Positions 35,874-44,170 of a stretch of 64,000 nt of DNA are shown piece by piece. Each line of letters starts with the position of its first letter. The first letter of the stretch is position 1. The stretch is from NCBI GenBank assembly GCA_017937925.1, contig JAGBCQ010000021.1, forward strand, positions 1-64,000. The letters are read 5' to 3'. Made by a program: the position numbers and the translations under genes. Origin of the DNA: Paraprevotella sp. (lineage in GTDB: Bacteria; Bacteroidota; Bacteroidia; Bacteroidales; Bacteroidaceae). The notes beneath the pieces are model-generated. The model worked only from the letters and a program-made list of their open reading frames with translations. It had not been told where the DNA came from and made no database searches.

Positions 35874-38795
35874 ATGAAACACCATGAATATCTTAAAGTG
35901 CTTGCTTTGTCCTTTCTTTTATCAAGTCAAGTCTTTGCTTTCGGACAAGTTCAAAGCAGAAACATCGTTGCTTATCAACCCATAGAAATACAATCACCCG
36001 TCGGCACTGTCCCCCGTTTGCCCCATCAAGTCAGAGTCACCTATTCGGACGGTTCCATTGCTCTCCGCCAAGTCAGGTGGGAAAATGCGGCCTTAGCCAT
36101 AGAGCAAGAACAAGCAGACAGTCTATCGCATCCGGTCGGGAAGCATTACACCATAAAAGGATATATAACAGGCGATGAAACGACGGCAGCGGGCTACCCG
36201 GTTCAAGCAGATATCACGATTTGTGAAGGTACATACGCAACACCACATCATAAGCCAATCGCCGAGACGCTGCCCTTAGACAAAGTGACCATCAACGGCG
36301 ACAACCGACTGACTTCTAACCGGGATATGGCGATACGGGAGATTCTAAGTTGGGACGTGTCACAACAACTTTACAATTATCGGGACACTTACGGATTGAG
36401 TACTGAAGGATACAAGAAATCGGACGGATGGGACTCTCCCACCACCAAGTTGAAAGGTCATGGTTCCGGGCATTATATGTCGGCGTTGGCATTTGCCTTT
36501 GCCTGTGCCACTGATAAAAAGCAAAAGGACGCGCTAAGAAACAACATCAAGCGTATGGTTGACGAGTTGAGACTGTGCCAAGAACGTACTTTCGTATGGA
36601 ACGACTCCTTAGGACGCTATTGGGAGGCTCGCGACTTTGCACCCGAATCGCAACTAAGGGACATGAAAGGTACATGGGAAGCCTTTGACAGTCATAAGAA
36701 AGAATGGGCAACGTATGGATACGGCTATTTGAATGCCATACCTGCCCATCATGCAGCACTCATCGAAATGTATAGAGGTTACAACAACGAGGCATGGGTG
36801 TGGGCTCCTTATTATGCCATCCACAAGCAGTTGGCGGGTTTGATTGACATCGCTACCTATATCGACGACGAGGCAACGGCACAGAAAGCCTACCTCATAG
36901 CAAAGGATATGGGACTGTGGATTTGGAACCGCCTGCATTACCGCACATTCGTAAAAGAGGACGGAACGAGAGAAGAACGACGCGCACAGCCCGGCAACCG
37001 TTATGAAATGTGGAACATGTATATTGCCGGCGAGGACGGCGGCACCGGAGAATCGTTGGCAAGACTTGCCGAAATGACCGATGACAAGGAGGAAAAATCA
37101 CGTCTCATTGAAGCGTCAAACTATTTCGACAGTCCGGCATTCTATCAACCACTGTCTAAGAACATCGACGACATCCGCACCCGTCACGCCAATCAGCACA
37201 TCCCGAAAATTACAAGTGCCTTACGCAGTTACCGGACCAACCGCCAACCTTATTATTATCACATCGCCCAAAACTTTTGGAACATGATACAGGGCAGATA
37301 CAGCTACTCTACCGGTGGTGTAGGTAATGGGGAGATGTTCCGCCAACCTTACACACAAATTCTAAGCATGAACACCAACGTCAGCATGAACCATCGCCGT
37401 GAGTTATGCCCCAATCCGACACTCAACGAAACGTGTTGCGCATACAACCTTGCCAAACTGACGAAGGACCTGAACTGTTACACACCCGACAATGCCGAAT
37501 ACATGGATTACTACGAGCGGGTGCTATATAACCAAATCGTTGGTTCGCTCCACCCGACTCATTATATGACAACCTATCATTATGCTGTCGGACTTAACGC
37601 TTCAAAACCATGGGGCAACCGCACACCACAGGAAAGTTGTTGTGGCGGTACGGGTTCGGAAAGTCATGTCAAATACCAAGAGGCAGCCTATTTTGTTTCG
37701 GACGATTGCATTTGGATTGGACTTTACCTCCCATCAACCGCCCGGTGGGATAAGAAAGGAATCAGCATTGAGCAAGAATGTAGTTGGCCTGCCGAACATT
37801 CCACCATCCGTATCAAGGAGGGCAAAGGACGCTTTGCCATGAAACTTCGCATCCCGTATTGGGCCACTGAAGGGGTAAGTGTCACACTCAACGGCCAACC
37901 CGTCGCCTCCGACTATACGCCCTGCTCATACGTCTGCATCCCCAAACGGAAATGGAAAGAGGGGGACGTCGTGGAGATACACCTGCCTTTCACCAAACAC
38001 ATCAATTACGGTCCCGACAAGATGACAACCGCAGCCACCGCTCCCGGAGAGACCAATACGCCCTTCTCACCGATGTGGGTAGGAACTTTGATGTATGGTC
38101 CTTTGGCAATGACCGCCACGGGTATTGACAATTGGGATGCCGCCACATTGAACTTAGACAGCCGCTTGACGTGCGTACAAGCCAATGGCGCGAGCAAGGG
38201 GAATGGCAAGGATGGTAATGTTTACTCACTGACGGTCAATAACATGAACTTCTATCCCGATTACACTATGGACCGCAACGGGACACATTACTTCCGCTTG
38301 TCAACTTCCGACAAACAGGACAAGCGCCGACCCGACTCATTAAATACACCAATTGACAAGAGCGCACTGCAAGGACTTATAAAAATAGTGGAAGAGCGCA
38401 AAAAAGCACAAGAGGCATGGCATGCACTCGAAGTCAAAGTCCCCGACCACGCGCCATGGGCGCCGCATGCCTATTCGCGACTGATGGAACAATACCGACA
38501 AGCCTTACTAATCATGGAGCGTACTGCCATGACACAAAGTGAAATCGATGCCATGAGCGGTTCTCTCAATGCCGCCATCAACACTATGCGACCGGGAAAT
38601 CTGCCGGAGTTGGAGGACTTGAACGCACTGATTCCATTGCTTGAAGCGGCCAAACAAGCACCGAAAACGACACAACTCACCGAAGCCATCGACTATGCCG
38701 AAATGGTGGTGGAATACGTGAGCGACGGCAGTGGCACGAAAGACATGATAGACAAGGCCGTCAAACAACTTAATCACCAATTAAAAACCTTTTAA
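35874..38795 (+). CDS. Beta-L-arabinofuranosidase-like glycoside hydrolase (DUF1680, GH127/GH146)
   Basis: 973 residues with a signal peptide (cleavage after about residue 25). An early beta region is followed by an (alpha/alpha)6 barrel with GHGSGHYMSALAFAFACATD, YGYLNAIPAHHAALIEMYRG and WAPYYAIHKQLAGLIDIATY, the DUF1680 core. The catalytic Cys/Glu-zinc site is recognisable as ETCCAYN (Glu519, Cys521/522) and ESCCGGTG (Cys589/590); in the characterised GH127 enzyme one Glu and three Cys hold zinc. The last 170 residues form helical FIVAR-like modules (about 800-970). Probably hydrolyses arabinofuranosides in the periplasm or at the surface. GH127 versus GH146 cannot be decided here. Confidence 0.88.
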   Translation: MKHHEYLKVLALSFLLSSQVFAFGQVQSRNIVAYQPIEIQSPVGTVPRLPHQVRVTYSDGSIALRQVRWENAALAIEQEQADSLSHPVGKHYTIKGYITGDETTAAGYPVQADITICEGTYATPHHKPIAETLPLDKVTINGDNRLTSNRDMAIREILSWDVSQQLYNYRDTYGLSTEGYKKSDGWDSPTTKLKGHGSGHYMSALAFAFACATDKKQKDALRNNIKRMVDELRLCQERTFVWNDSLGRYWEARDFAPESQLRDMKGTWEAFDSHKKEWATYGYGYLNAIPAHHAALIEMYRGYNNEAWVWAPYYAIHKQLAGLIDIATYIDDEATAQKAYLIAKDMGLWIWNRLHYRTFVKEDGTREERRAQPGNRYEMWNMYIAGEDGGTGESLARLAEMTDDKEEKSRLIEASNYFDSPAFYQPLSKNIDDIRTRHANQHIPKITSALRSYRTNRQPYYYHIAQNFWNMIQGRYSYSTGGVGNGEMFRQPYTQILSMNTNVSMNHRRELCPNPTLNETCCAYNLAKLTKDLNCYTPDNAEYMDYYERVLYNQIVGSLHPTHYMTTYHYAVGLNASKPWGNRTPQESCCGGTGSESHVKYQEAAYFVSDDCIWIGLYLPSTARWDKKGISIEQECSWPAEHSTIRIKEGKGRFAMKLRIPYWATEGVSVTLNGQPVASDYTPCSYVCIPKRKWKEGDVVEIHLPFTKHINYGPDKMTTAATAPGETNTPFSPMWVGTLMYGPLAMTATGIDNWDAATLNLDSRLTCVQANGASKGNGKDGNVYSLTVNNMNFYPDYTMDRNGTHYFRLSTSDKQDKRRPDSLNTPIDKSALQGLIKIVEERKKAQEAWHALEVKVPDHAPWAPHAYSRLMEQYRQALLIMERTAMTQSEIDAMSGSLNAAINTMRPGNLPELEDLNALIPLLEAAKQAPKTTQLTEAIDYAEMVVEYVSDGSGTKDMIDKAVKQLNHQLKTF

Positions 38796-38839
38796 GACCT
38801 GTTTAAGGAGCCTTTAAGGCCTCATAAACTCAATCCCAC

Positions 38840-38876
38840 AAAAGCGCAGTTTTAATTTTCTGCGCTTTTCTTTTTG
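38840..38876 (+). terminator. Intrinsic terminator after the GH127-like gene
   Basis: AAAAGCGCAG / CTGCGCTTTT with loop TTTTAATTTT, followed by CTTTTTG. A perfect 10-bp stem. Confidence 0.9.
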
Positions 38877-38970
38877 TCGTGATGCAAATGCTTCACACGT
38901 GTGATGCAATTGCTTCACGTGTGTGACGCAAATGCTACACGCGCGTGCATCCATGGATGCACGACAAAAA
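38871..38970. repeat. Palindromic repeat cluster, 3 x 22 bp inside an 11-bp inverted repeat
   Basis: TTTTTGTCGTG (38871-38881) and CACGACAAAAA (38960-38970) are exact inverted copies. Between them are three 22-base units (38881-38902, 38903-38924, 38925-38946) of the form GAYGCAAWTGCTWCAC..GT. They contain palindromes such as CACACGTGTG, GCAATTGC and ACGCGCGT, and are closed by the 14-bp palindrome GCATCCATGGATGC (38947-38960). Composition is GC-rich against the AT-rich surroundings. It lies between two convergent genes and codes for nothing visible. Confidence 0.85.
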
Positions 38971-39014
38971 CATACTGACATGAGAATAAAAACAAACGTA
39001 CAAAAAACTGAGAA

Positions 39015-40442
39015 TTAAGGTAAAACCTGATGGGTCGGCCAGTTCACGAGATACAATGTTTCAGTGGCACGAGTAAAGGCGGTGTATAACCAACGGAAAT
39101 AATCCGGTGTGAGCATCTCCTCCGTCATATATCCTTGGTCCACAAACACCCGTTGCCACTGCCCACCCTGCGCTTTGTGGCAGGTGACGGCATAGGCATA
39201 TTTTATCTGTACGGCATTGAGATATGGGTCCGACTTCATTTTCTGCAGTCGTTCCCTGCGCACGGTAATATCGGAATAGTCCTCTTCCACTGCAAAAAAC
39301 AACGCATCCGCCTGTTCTTTTGTCAAAGCCGGCGCTTCACTTTGCAGCGTGTCGAGCAGCACTGTGGCCTCCATCTCAAAATCATCATAATCGGGGAAAC
39401 GCAACAAGACATCGGCAAACCGAAAATGATACAGTTCTCGCTCGCGCCGCACCCGTCTGACCACTGCCACATCGCCATTGGCAAGGAAATCAAAATTCTC
39501 TGCCTTGCCTCGCTCTGCCCAATAGTAATTATTTTTCGCTATCAACAATTGGTCACCCGATGACAATTCTTCCTCTCTGCCGAGAATACGATTGCGAATA
39601 CCGTTGTTATAAATATTGGCGCGCTTATTGGACCGTGTAACCACTATTGTTTGGTCCAATCCGCATTTTGAATAAGACTCTTCCAGAAGTTCTATCAACT
39701 CGTCGCCGGGCACTCGCCGCACGTCGGCAAATCCGGTAAGTCTTATCTGTGGCAAACCGTCACAGGCATCGGAAACTATCAGATGACGCAACTCAGTGGC
39801 GTTCCACAAAATGCCGCTCTCATTATGTTGACGCACCACCTGTGTCAGCTCGCCTTTCCACACATGAAGTCCGTAACTTTTTAAGTTCTCCACCGACATG
39901 GCCGGACTGAGTTCTTCGCCTACGGGCGGCAACTGTGCCGAGTCGCCCACCAACATCATCCTGCATCCCTCGCCCGAATATACGAACTGTATCAAATCGT
40001 CCAACAAACAACCGGTTCCAAAAGCCCCACCGTTGCCTGCCACTCCGGAAATCATCGAAGCCTCATCGACAATGAACAGGGTGTTTTTTAATAAATTGAC
40101 ATTACGACAATAATTGTCCACCTCGTTTGAAAACACCTTTTGGCGGTAAATCCTTTTATGTATCGTGAAAGCGGGATGCCCGGAATGTAACGAGAATACT
40201 TTGGCTGCTCGTCCGGTGGGCGCCATCAGTACAACTTTCTGCTTCAGTTCCACCAATGTTTTGACCAAAGCGCCCAAAACGGAAGTCTTACCGGTTCCCG
40301 CATAACCTTTCAACAAACAAACGCCCTCACTGTCGCGTGAGAGTAAAAAATCTACCATCATAGAGACAACACTTCGCTGCCCTTCCGTGAAATGGAAAGA
40401 ACATTTACACTCAATTAGTCGCTCTAATTCCTTATTTATCAT
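39015..40442 (-). CDS. RecD-like ATP-dependent DNA helicase
   Basis: 475 residues, superfamily 1B helicase. Motifs: Q-motif region FHFTEGQRSVVSMMVDFL, Walker A LKGYAGTGKTSVLG (Lys in GTGKT), LMAPTGRAAKV (Ia), Walker B LFIVDEASM, MLVGDSAQLPPVGE (III), and the UvrD-C2 end KYAYAVTCHKAQGGQWQRVFVDQG with YTAFTRATETLYLVNWP (VI). It lacks RecB/RecC neighbours and the long N-terminus of RecD2, so it is a stand-alone RecD-like enzyme, probably in repair or replication. Single gene on the minus strand, convergent with the GH127-like gene. Confidence 0.9.
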   Translation of the reverse strand: MINKELERLIECKCSFHFTEGQRSVVSMMVDFLLSRDSEGVCLLKGYAGTGKTSVLGALVKTLVELKQKVVLMAPTGRAAKVFSLHSGHPAFTIHKRIYRQKVFSNEVDNYCRNVNLLKNTLFIVDEASMISGVAGNGGAFGTGCLLDDLIQFVYSGEGCRMMLVGDSAQLPPVGEELSPAMSVENLKSYGLHVWKGELTQVVRQHNESGILWNATELRHLIVSDACDGLPQIRLTGFADVRRVPGDELIELLEESYSKCGLDQTIVVTRSNKRANIYNNGIRNRILGREEELSSGDQLLIAKNNYYWAERGKAENFDFLANGDVAVVRRVRRERELYHFRFADVLLRFPDYDDFEMEATVLLDTLQSEAPALTKEQADALFFAVEEDYSDITVRRERLQKMKSDPYLNAVQIKYAYAVTCHKAQGGQWQRVFVDQGYMTEEMLTPDYFRWLYTAFTRATETLYLVNWPTHQVLP

Positions 40443-40494
40443 AAAACCGAGATAAAAAGTTTGTTGAAATGTCGGATATTAAATTTATTTATCT

Positions 40495-40502
40495 TACTTT
40501 TG
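40495..40502 (+). promoter_or_regulatory. -7 box (TACTTTTG) for the 224-aa protein-DUF3822-rsmD unit
   Basis: TACTTTTG matches TAnnTTTG, 37 bases before the ATG at 40539. No -33 match at the proper distance. Confidence 0.5.
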
Positions 40503-40538
40503 CGATGCGAATGTAACAAATAAAAATTATAAAGTATC

Positions 40539-41213
40539 ATGAAAAAAGCAACAAATGTAACTTTAACCTTGTGTGCAGCGGTTTTGCTTTATCTATGCTA
40601 CGCCAGCATCATGCAACCCATTAAGTTCAACGAAGAAAGAACGGTACGCGAAGCTGCAGTAAAAGCACGTTTGCTCCAAATCAAAAATGCTGAAGAGCAA
40701 TATCGTATGCAACATCACGGAGAGTTCTGCGACTCTTTCCACGTTTTGATTAACTTTATCAAGACTGCACGTATTCCTAACGTAACCAAAATCGGTGAGT
40801 TGACCGAAGAACAAATGACTAAGGGATTGACCGAAGCCAAAGCCGCAGAAATCGTTAATAGCGGTGATGCGAAAGCTATTGCAGAAAACAAGCTTGAAGG
40901 TTTCCGTCGTGACACTACATGGACTCCTATGGCTGAAACCATCCTTGGCGAGAACGGCAATGCCGATTCAATTGAATACGTACCTTACGGAGAAGGCGAG
41001 AAGTTTGAATTGGAAAAAACCATACACGTTGGACGTTCAGGTGTAACACAAAACGTTATGGAGTGTCGCGCATCATACTACTCATACTTGAAGGGTATGA
41101 ACGAGCGTGAGATTTACAACCTTACCGATGCTGCTGAGAAATCAGGACGCTATCCCGGTTTGAAAATCGGTGACCTCTTGACTCCGAACAACAATGCAGG
41201 CAACTGGGAATAA
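40539..41213 (+). CDS. Membrane-anchored pilin-like protein of unknown function
   Basis: 224 residues. One N-terminal membrane helix (about 5-25, NVTLTLCAAVLLYLCYASIM) is followed by a helical stretch. There VKARLLQIKNAEEQYRMQH leads into GEFCDSFHVLINFIK. That pattern (xAL.QI..AQE.Y....G.Y..S...L) resembles type IV pseudopilins, but no prepilin-peptidase site (G/FT.E) is present. The rest is a soluble domain ending in LTPNNNAGNWE. I do not recognise a named family. It overlaps the DUF3822 gene by 20 bp, so the two are probably translated together. Confidence 0.75.
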   Translation: MKKATNVTLTLCAAVLLYLCYASIMQPIKFNEERTVREAAVKARLLQIKNAEEQYRMQHHGEFCDSFHVLINFIKTARIPNVTKIGELTEEQMTKGLTEAKAAEIVNSGDAKAIAENKLEGFRRDTTWTPMAETILGENGNADSIEYVPYGEGEKFELEKTIHVGRSGVTQNVMECRASYYSYLKGMNEREIYNLTDAAEKSGRYPGLKIGDLLTPNNNAGNWE

Positions 41214-42006
41214 ACATAAGCAACCATATTATCTATCCATCCGCTTGCATGCGGATGGATTTTCTTTTTTCAGTTACAATCTTGAAGGCGTAGAGACTGT
41301 AGCTGTAGAAACCTATTCCTACAAAGCGGACGAACGCCCGGAAGAGACGCTGGAGAACGCCTTGACCAACTCTTCGTTAATCAAGTCCGACCGCTATGAA
41401 ATGGCATACGGCATTGTTCATGGTCCCGCCATACAGGTCCCCTTGGAACAATTCCGAAAAGATGATGCTGCCAACCTACTCAGATTGACATTCAGAAATT
41501 CTCAAATCGGAAAGATTTACTACAACATCCTTCCACACTTAGAGATAGCGCAAGTTTTCACCATAGCGCAGAATTTGGAAGAAACACTAAAAAGGCATCT
41601 GCCCAACATCCGCTTGTACCATAGCCAGACCATGATTCTTGAGAAAATGAGCGGCTTCGGAGACACAGACGAGCACCAATTGTTCGTGTACTTCCAAGAA
41701 AAAGAACTATTCATATTCGGCTATACAGACCAACACTTACGTTATGCCAACACATTCCCCATCGAGACACCGGAAAACACGTTGTACTATATCCTTTCCG
41801 TTTGCAAGGAGTTAGGCATCAATGATAGCGAAGGTGAGTGTTTCCTAATCGGAGAGCATGAGAGCAAATCAAACATTGCCGAGACGCTTAACAAATACAT
41901 ACATAAGGTTAAGAATGCGACGTCCGTCAACATATTCAGGAGTTCGGCTTTGGCACGCAACAAGCGAGTTCCGTTTGACATCTTGGCTTTGTTCGCCAAT
42001 TTATAA
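41194..42006 (+). CDS. DUF3822 family protein
   Basis: 270 residues. The N-terminal LSIRLHADGFSFFSYN block and the C-terminal LCKYIHKVKNATS-like stretch (KYIHKVKNATSVNIF) fit DUF3822. This Bacteroidota family has an actin-like/ASKHA feel and no known activity. The ATG at 41194 lies within the end of the previous gene (20 bp overlap). rsmD follows 21 bp later. The pairing DUF3822-rsmD recurs in this group by family knowledge. Confidence 0.8.
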   Translation: MQATGNKHKQPYYLSIRLHADGFSFFSYNLEGVETVAVETYSYKADERPEETLENALTNSSLIKSDRYEMAYGIVHGPAIQVPLEQFRKDDAANLLRLTFRNSQIGKIYYNILPHLEIAQVFTIAQNLEETLKRHLPNIRLYHSQTMILEKMSGFGDTDEHQLFVYFQEKELFIFGYTDQHLRYANTFPIETPENTLYYILSVCKELGINDSEGECFLIGEHESKSNIAETLNKYIHKVKNATSVNIFRSSALARNKRVPFDILALFANL

Positions 42007-42027
42007 TCATATAATAAATAGTAAGGC

Positions 42028-42585
42028 ATGAGAGTCATTACCGGAAAATACAAAGGCAGGCATTTTGATGTGCCCCGCAGTTTTAAGGCACGTCCTACTA
42101 CGGATTTCGCCAAAGAAAACCTTTTCAACGTATTAAACGGTTATATTGATTTTGATGAAGAACCTGTAGCCCTCGACCTCTTCGCCGGAACGGGTAGCAT
42201 TACGTTGGAGTTGCTGTCAAGGGGATGTAGTAAAGTTGTTTCAGTAGAAAAGGACTCACAACACTTCAGCTTTATCGTGCAGGTGTTGAACTACTTGAAA
42301 GACAAATCTTGTTTCCCAATAAGAACGGATGTGTTCCGCTATATTGAAAGGTGTCACGAACAGTTCGATTTCATCTTTGCCGACCCTCCATACGCACTGC
42401 CTAATTTGGAAGAACTGCCGGAACTCATTCTGAACAAAGGCATACTGAAAGCTGACGGACTCTTTGTCCTGGAACACGGCAAAAGCAATGACTTTACCGG
42501 GCATCCCCTCTTCATTGAGCAACGCACTTATGGTAGCGTAAACTTCTCTTTTTTTAGAGCAAAGGAGACAACAAGCGAACAGTAG
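42028..42585 (+). CDS. rsmD: 16S rRNA (guanine(966)-N2)-methyltransferase RsmD
   Basis: 185 residues. It starts MRVITGKYKGRHFDVPRSFKARPTTDFAKENLFN, the family N-terminus. LDLFAGTGSITLELLSRG binds SAM, and FIFADPPYALPNL carries the DPPY catalytic motif of N6/N2 methylases. It methylates G966 of 16S rRNA during 30S assembly. Its 3' end overlaps the convergent cardiolipin synthase gene by 32 bp. Confidence 0.95.
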   Translation: MRVITGKYKGRHFDVPRSFKARPTTDFAKENLFNVLNGYIDFDEEPVALDLFAGTGSITLELLSRGCSKVVSVEKDSQHFSFIVQVLNYLKDKSCFPIRTDVFRYIERCHEQFDFIFADPPYALPNLEELPELILNKGILKADGLFVLEHGKSNDFTGHPLFIEQRTYGSVNFSFFRAKETTSEQ

Positions 42586-43999
42586 ATTCTGCTATCCTGC
42601 GGAAGATAGAACGACTTTCCCAAGTCTCAAGGTTCAGCATCTTGCACTCTTTTTGGTCTTCCAAGAAAGCCTCTTTCATTTGTAATGCCGTATCTGCATC
42701 ATATACAAAAGCATTGACCTCAAAATTACGCTCAAAGCTTCTGAAATCGATATTGGTTGAACCACATGAACTCACATCATCGTCACACACCATCGTTTTA
42801 GCATGCAAGAAACCTTTCCTATACAAATAGACACGAACTCCGGCACGCATCACGTCATGCAAGAAAGAGCGTGACGCCCACGTCAAAAAACGTTTGTCAC
42901 AATATTCGGGGAGCATCAAACGGACATCTACTCCTGATAAAGCTGCCGTCTGCATGGCAAACAACATCCGCTCCGTCGGCATGAAATAAGGCGTTTGTAA
43001 ATAACAATACTTTTTGGCTCGCAAAACAGTTAAAATCAGTCCTTGCATGATGTCAGGCCATGGCGCCGTTGGGATTGATGTTACAATCTGCACTAAAGCA
43101 TTTTTACTGATTCCTCTCTCACTATCTTCCTCAACAATTCTTTCAACTTCACTCTCTACAGGATAATACACATCCTCTACGATGGTCTGACCGGCTGCTA
43201 CATTCCAATCGGACAGGAACGCACGTTGCAATCCCGCCACTGCATTGCCAACAACCCTCATGTGAGTATCTCGCCATGCCACTTGCTGATTGCCTTTTGT
43301 CGGATAGACATATCTGTTGGCCAAATTCATACCTCCGACATATCCGACAACTCCGTCTATAACAACTATTTTACGATGATTTCTAAAATCCACCTTACTG
43401 GTCAGTTTAGGGAAACGAACCGGAAGGAAAGATGCCACCTGCACTCCACCCTTTTTCAGTTTCTCAAAAAAAGACTTATGAACGTTCCAACAACCAACGT
43501 CGTCGTATATCAACCGAACACTCACGCCCTCGGCAACTTTGGCTAACAAAGCATCGCACACCGCGCCACCCACTAAGTCGTCCTCTATGATATAAAACTC
43601 TATGTGGATGTGATGACGTGCAGCAGCAATATCTCTCAACAAATTGTCGAGCATCTCGCGACCGGATAAAAACAGCCCTATTTTATTGTCCGCATAAGGG
43701 AAGGCACCACTCTGACGACGAAACAAACGTATTAACGACTCGTACGCCTCCGGCATTTCTGGGAATCCACCTTGATAGAACCTCACCGCCGAACGTCGTG
43801 CCAACTGAAGCGCACATGCACGACTTACAAAATGCTCACGCTTTCTGTTCCTCCCGAAAAAGAAATAAATGATTAGCCCGAAGACCGGCAAAAAGAAAAG
43901 CACCATGAGCCATGCCACAGTTTTCACCGGCTGACGATTCTCCAGAATCACCACCAACATCTGCGTGAAAACTATAAATAAATATCCCGCAGCCAACAT
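42554..43999 (-). CDS. cls: Cardiolipin synthase (phospholipase D type)
   Basis: About 481 residues from the ATG at 43999. The frame continues to a TTG at 44047, but that codon lies within a minus-strand -7 box (TATGTTTG, 44045-44052). Two N-terminal membrane segments (MLAAGYLFIVFTQMLVVILE; VAWLMVLFFLPVFGLIIYFF) precede two PLD domains. The HxK(x)4D motifs are NHRKIVVIDG and LHAKTMVCDD. It condenses phosphatidylglycerol molecules to cardiolipin at the inner membrane. Overlaps rsmD tail to tail. Which of the two starts is used is uncertain. Confidence 0.92.
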   Translation of the reverse strand: MLAAGYLFIVFTQMLVVILENRQPVKTVAWLMVLFFLPVFGLIIYFFFGRNRKREHFVSRACALQLARRSAVRFYQGGFPEMPEAYESLIRLFRRQSGAFPYADNKIGLFLSGREMLDNLLRDIAAARHHIHIEFYIIEDDLVGGAVCDALLAKVAEGVSVRLIYDDVGCWNVHKSFFEKLKKGGVQVASFLPVRFPKLTSKVDFRNHRKIVVIDGVVGYVGGMNLANRYVYPTKGNQQVAWRDTHMRVVGNAVAGLQRAFLSDWNVAAGQTIVEDVYYPVESEVERIVEEDSERGISKNALVQIVTSIPTAPWPDIMQGLILTVLRAKKYCYLQTPYFMPTERMLFAMQTAALSGVDVRLMLPEYCDKRFLTWASRSFLHDVMRAGVRVYLYRKGFLHAKTMVCDDDVSSCGSTNIDFRSFERNFEVNAFVYDADTALQMKEAFLEDQKECKMLNLETWESRSIFRRIAESTVRLLSPLL

Positions 44000-44044
44000 A
44001 CTATAGAAAACCACATCCGCCACGTTCTGATTATTAGGACGTAA

Positions 44045-44052
44045 CAAACATA
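44045..44052 (-). promoter_or_regulatory. -7 box (TATGTTTG) upstream of cls
   Basis: Minus-strand TATGTTTG fits TAnnTTTG. Its overlap with the upstream in-frame TTG argues for the ATG at 43999. Confidence 0.4.
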
Positions 44053-44102
44053 GTAAAAAGATTTCAATTATATCCGCTTTTTTAGAATGTTTAAGACAAA
44101 AG

Positions 44103-44134
44103 AATCCCCTACGCCCAAAAAAGCATAGGGGATT
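44103..44134 (-). terminator. Terminator after the outer-membrane beta-barrel gene
   Basis: AATCCCCTA / TAGGGGATT, a perfect 9-bp stem with a 14-base loop. On the minus strand CTTTTG follows. Confidence 0.7.
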
Positions 44135-44170
44135 ACACCTTATATTATATAGTAGTTTGGTTTTGTGCCA

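Noticed and set aside
38880-38960. A bidirectional terminator in the palindromic repeat cluster
   Set aside because: The flanking runs are in the wrong order (T at left, A at right) for termination on either strand. A separate proper terminator lies at 38840-38876.
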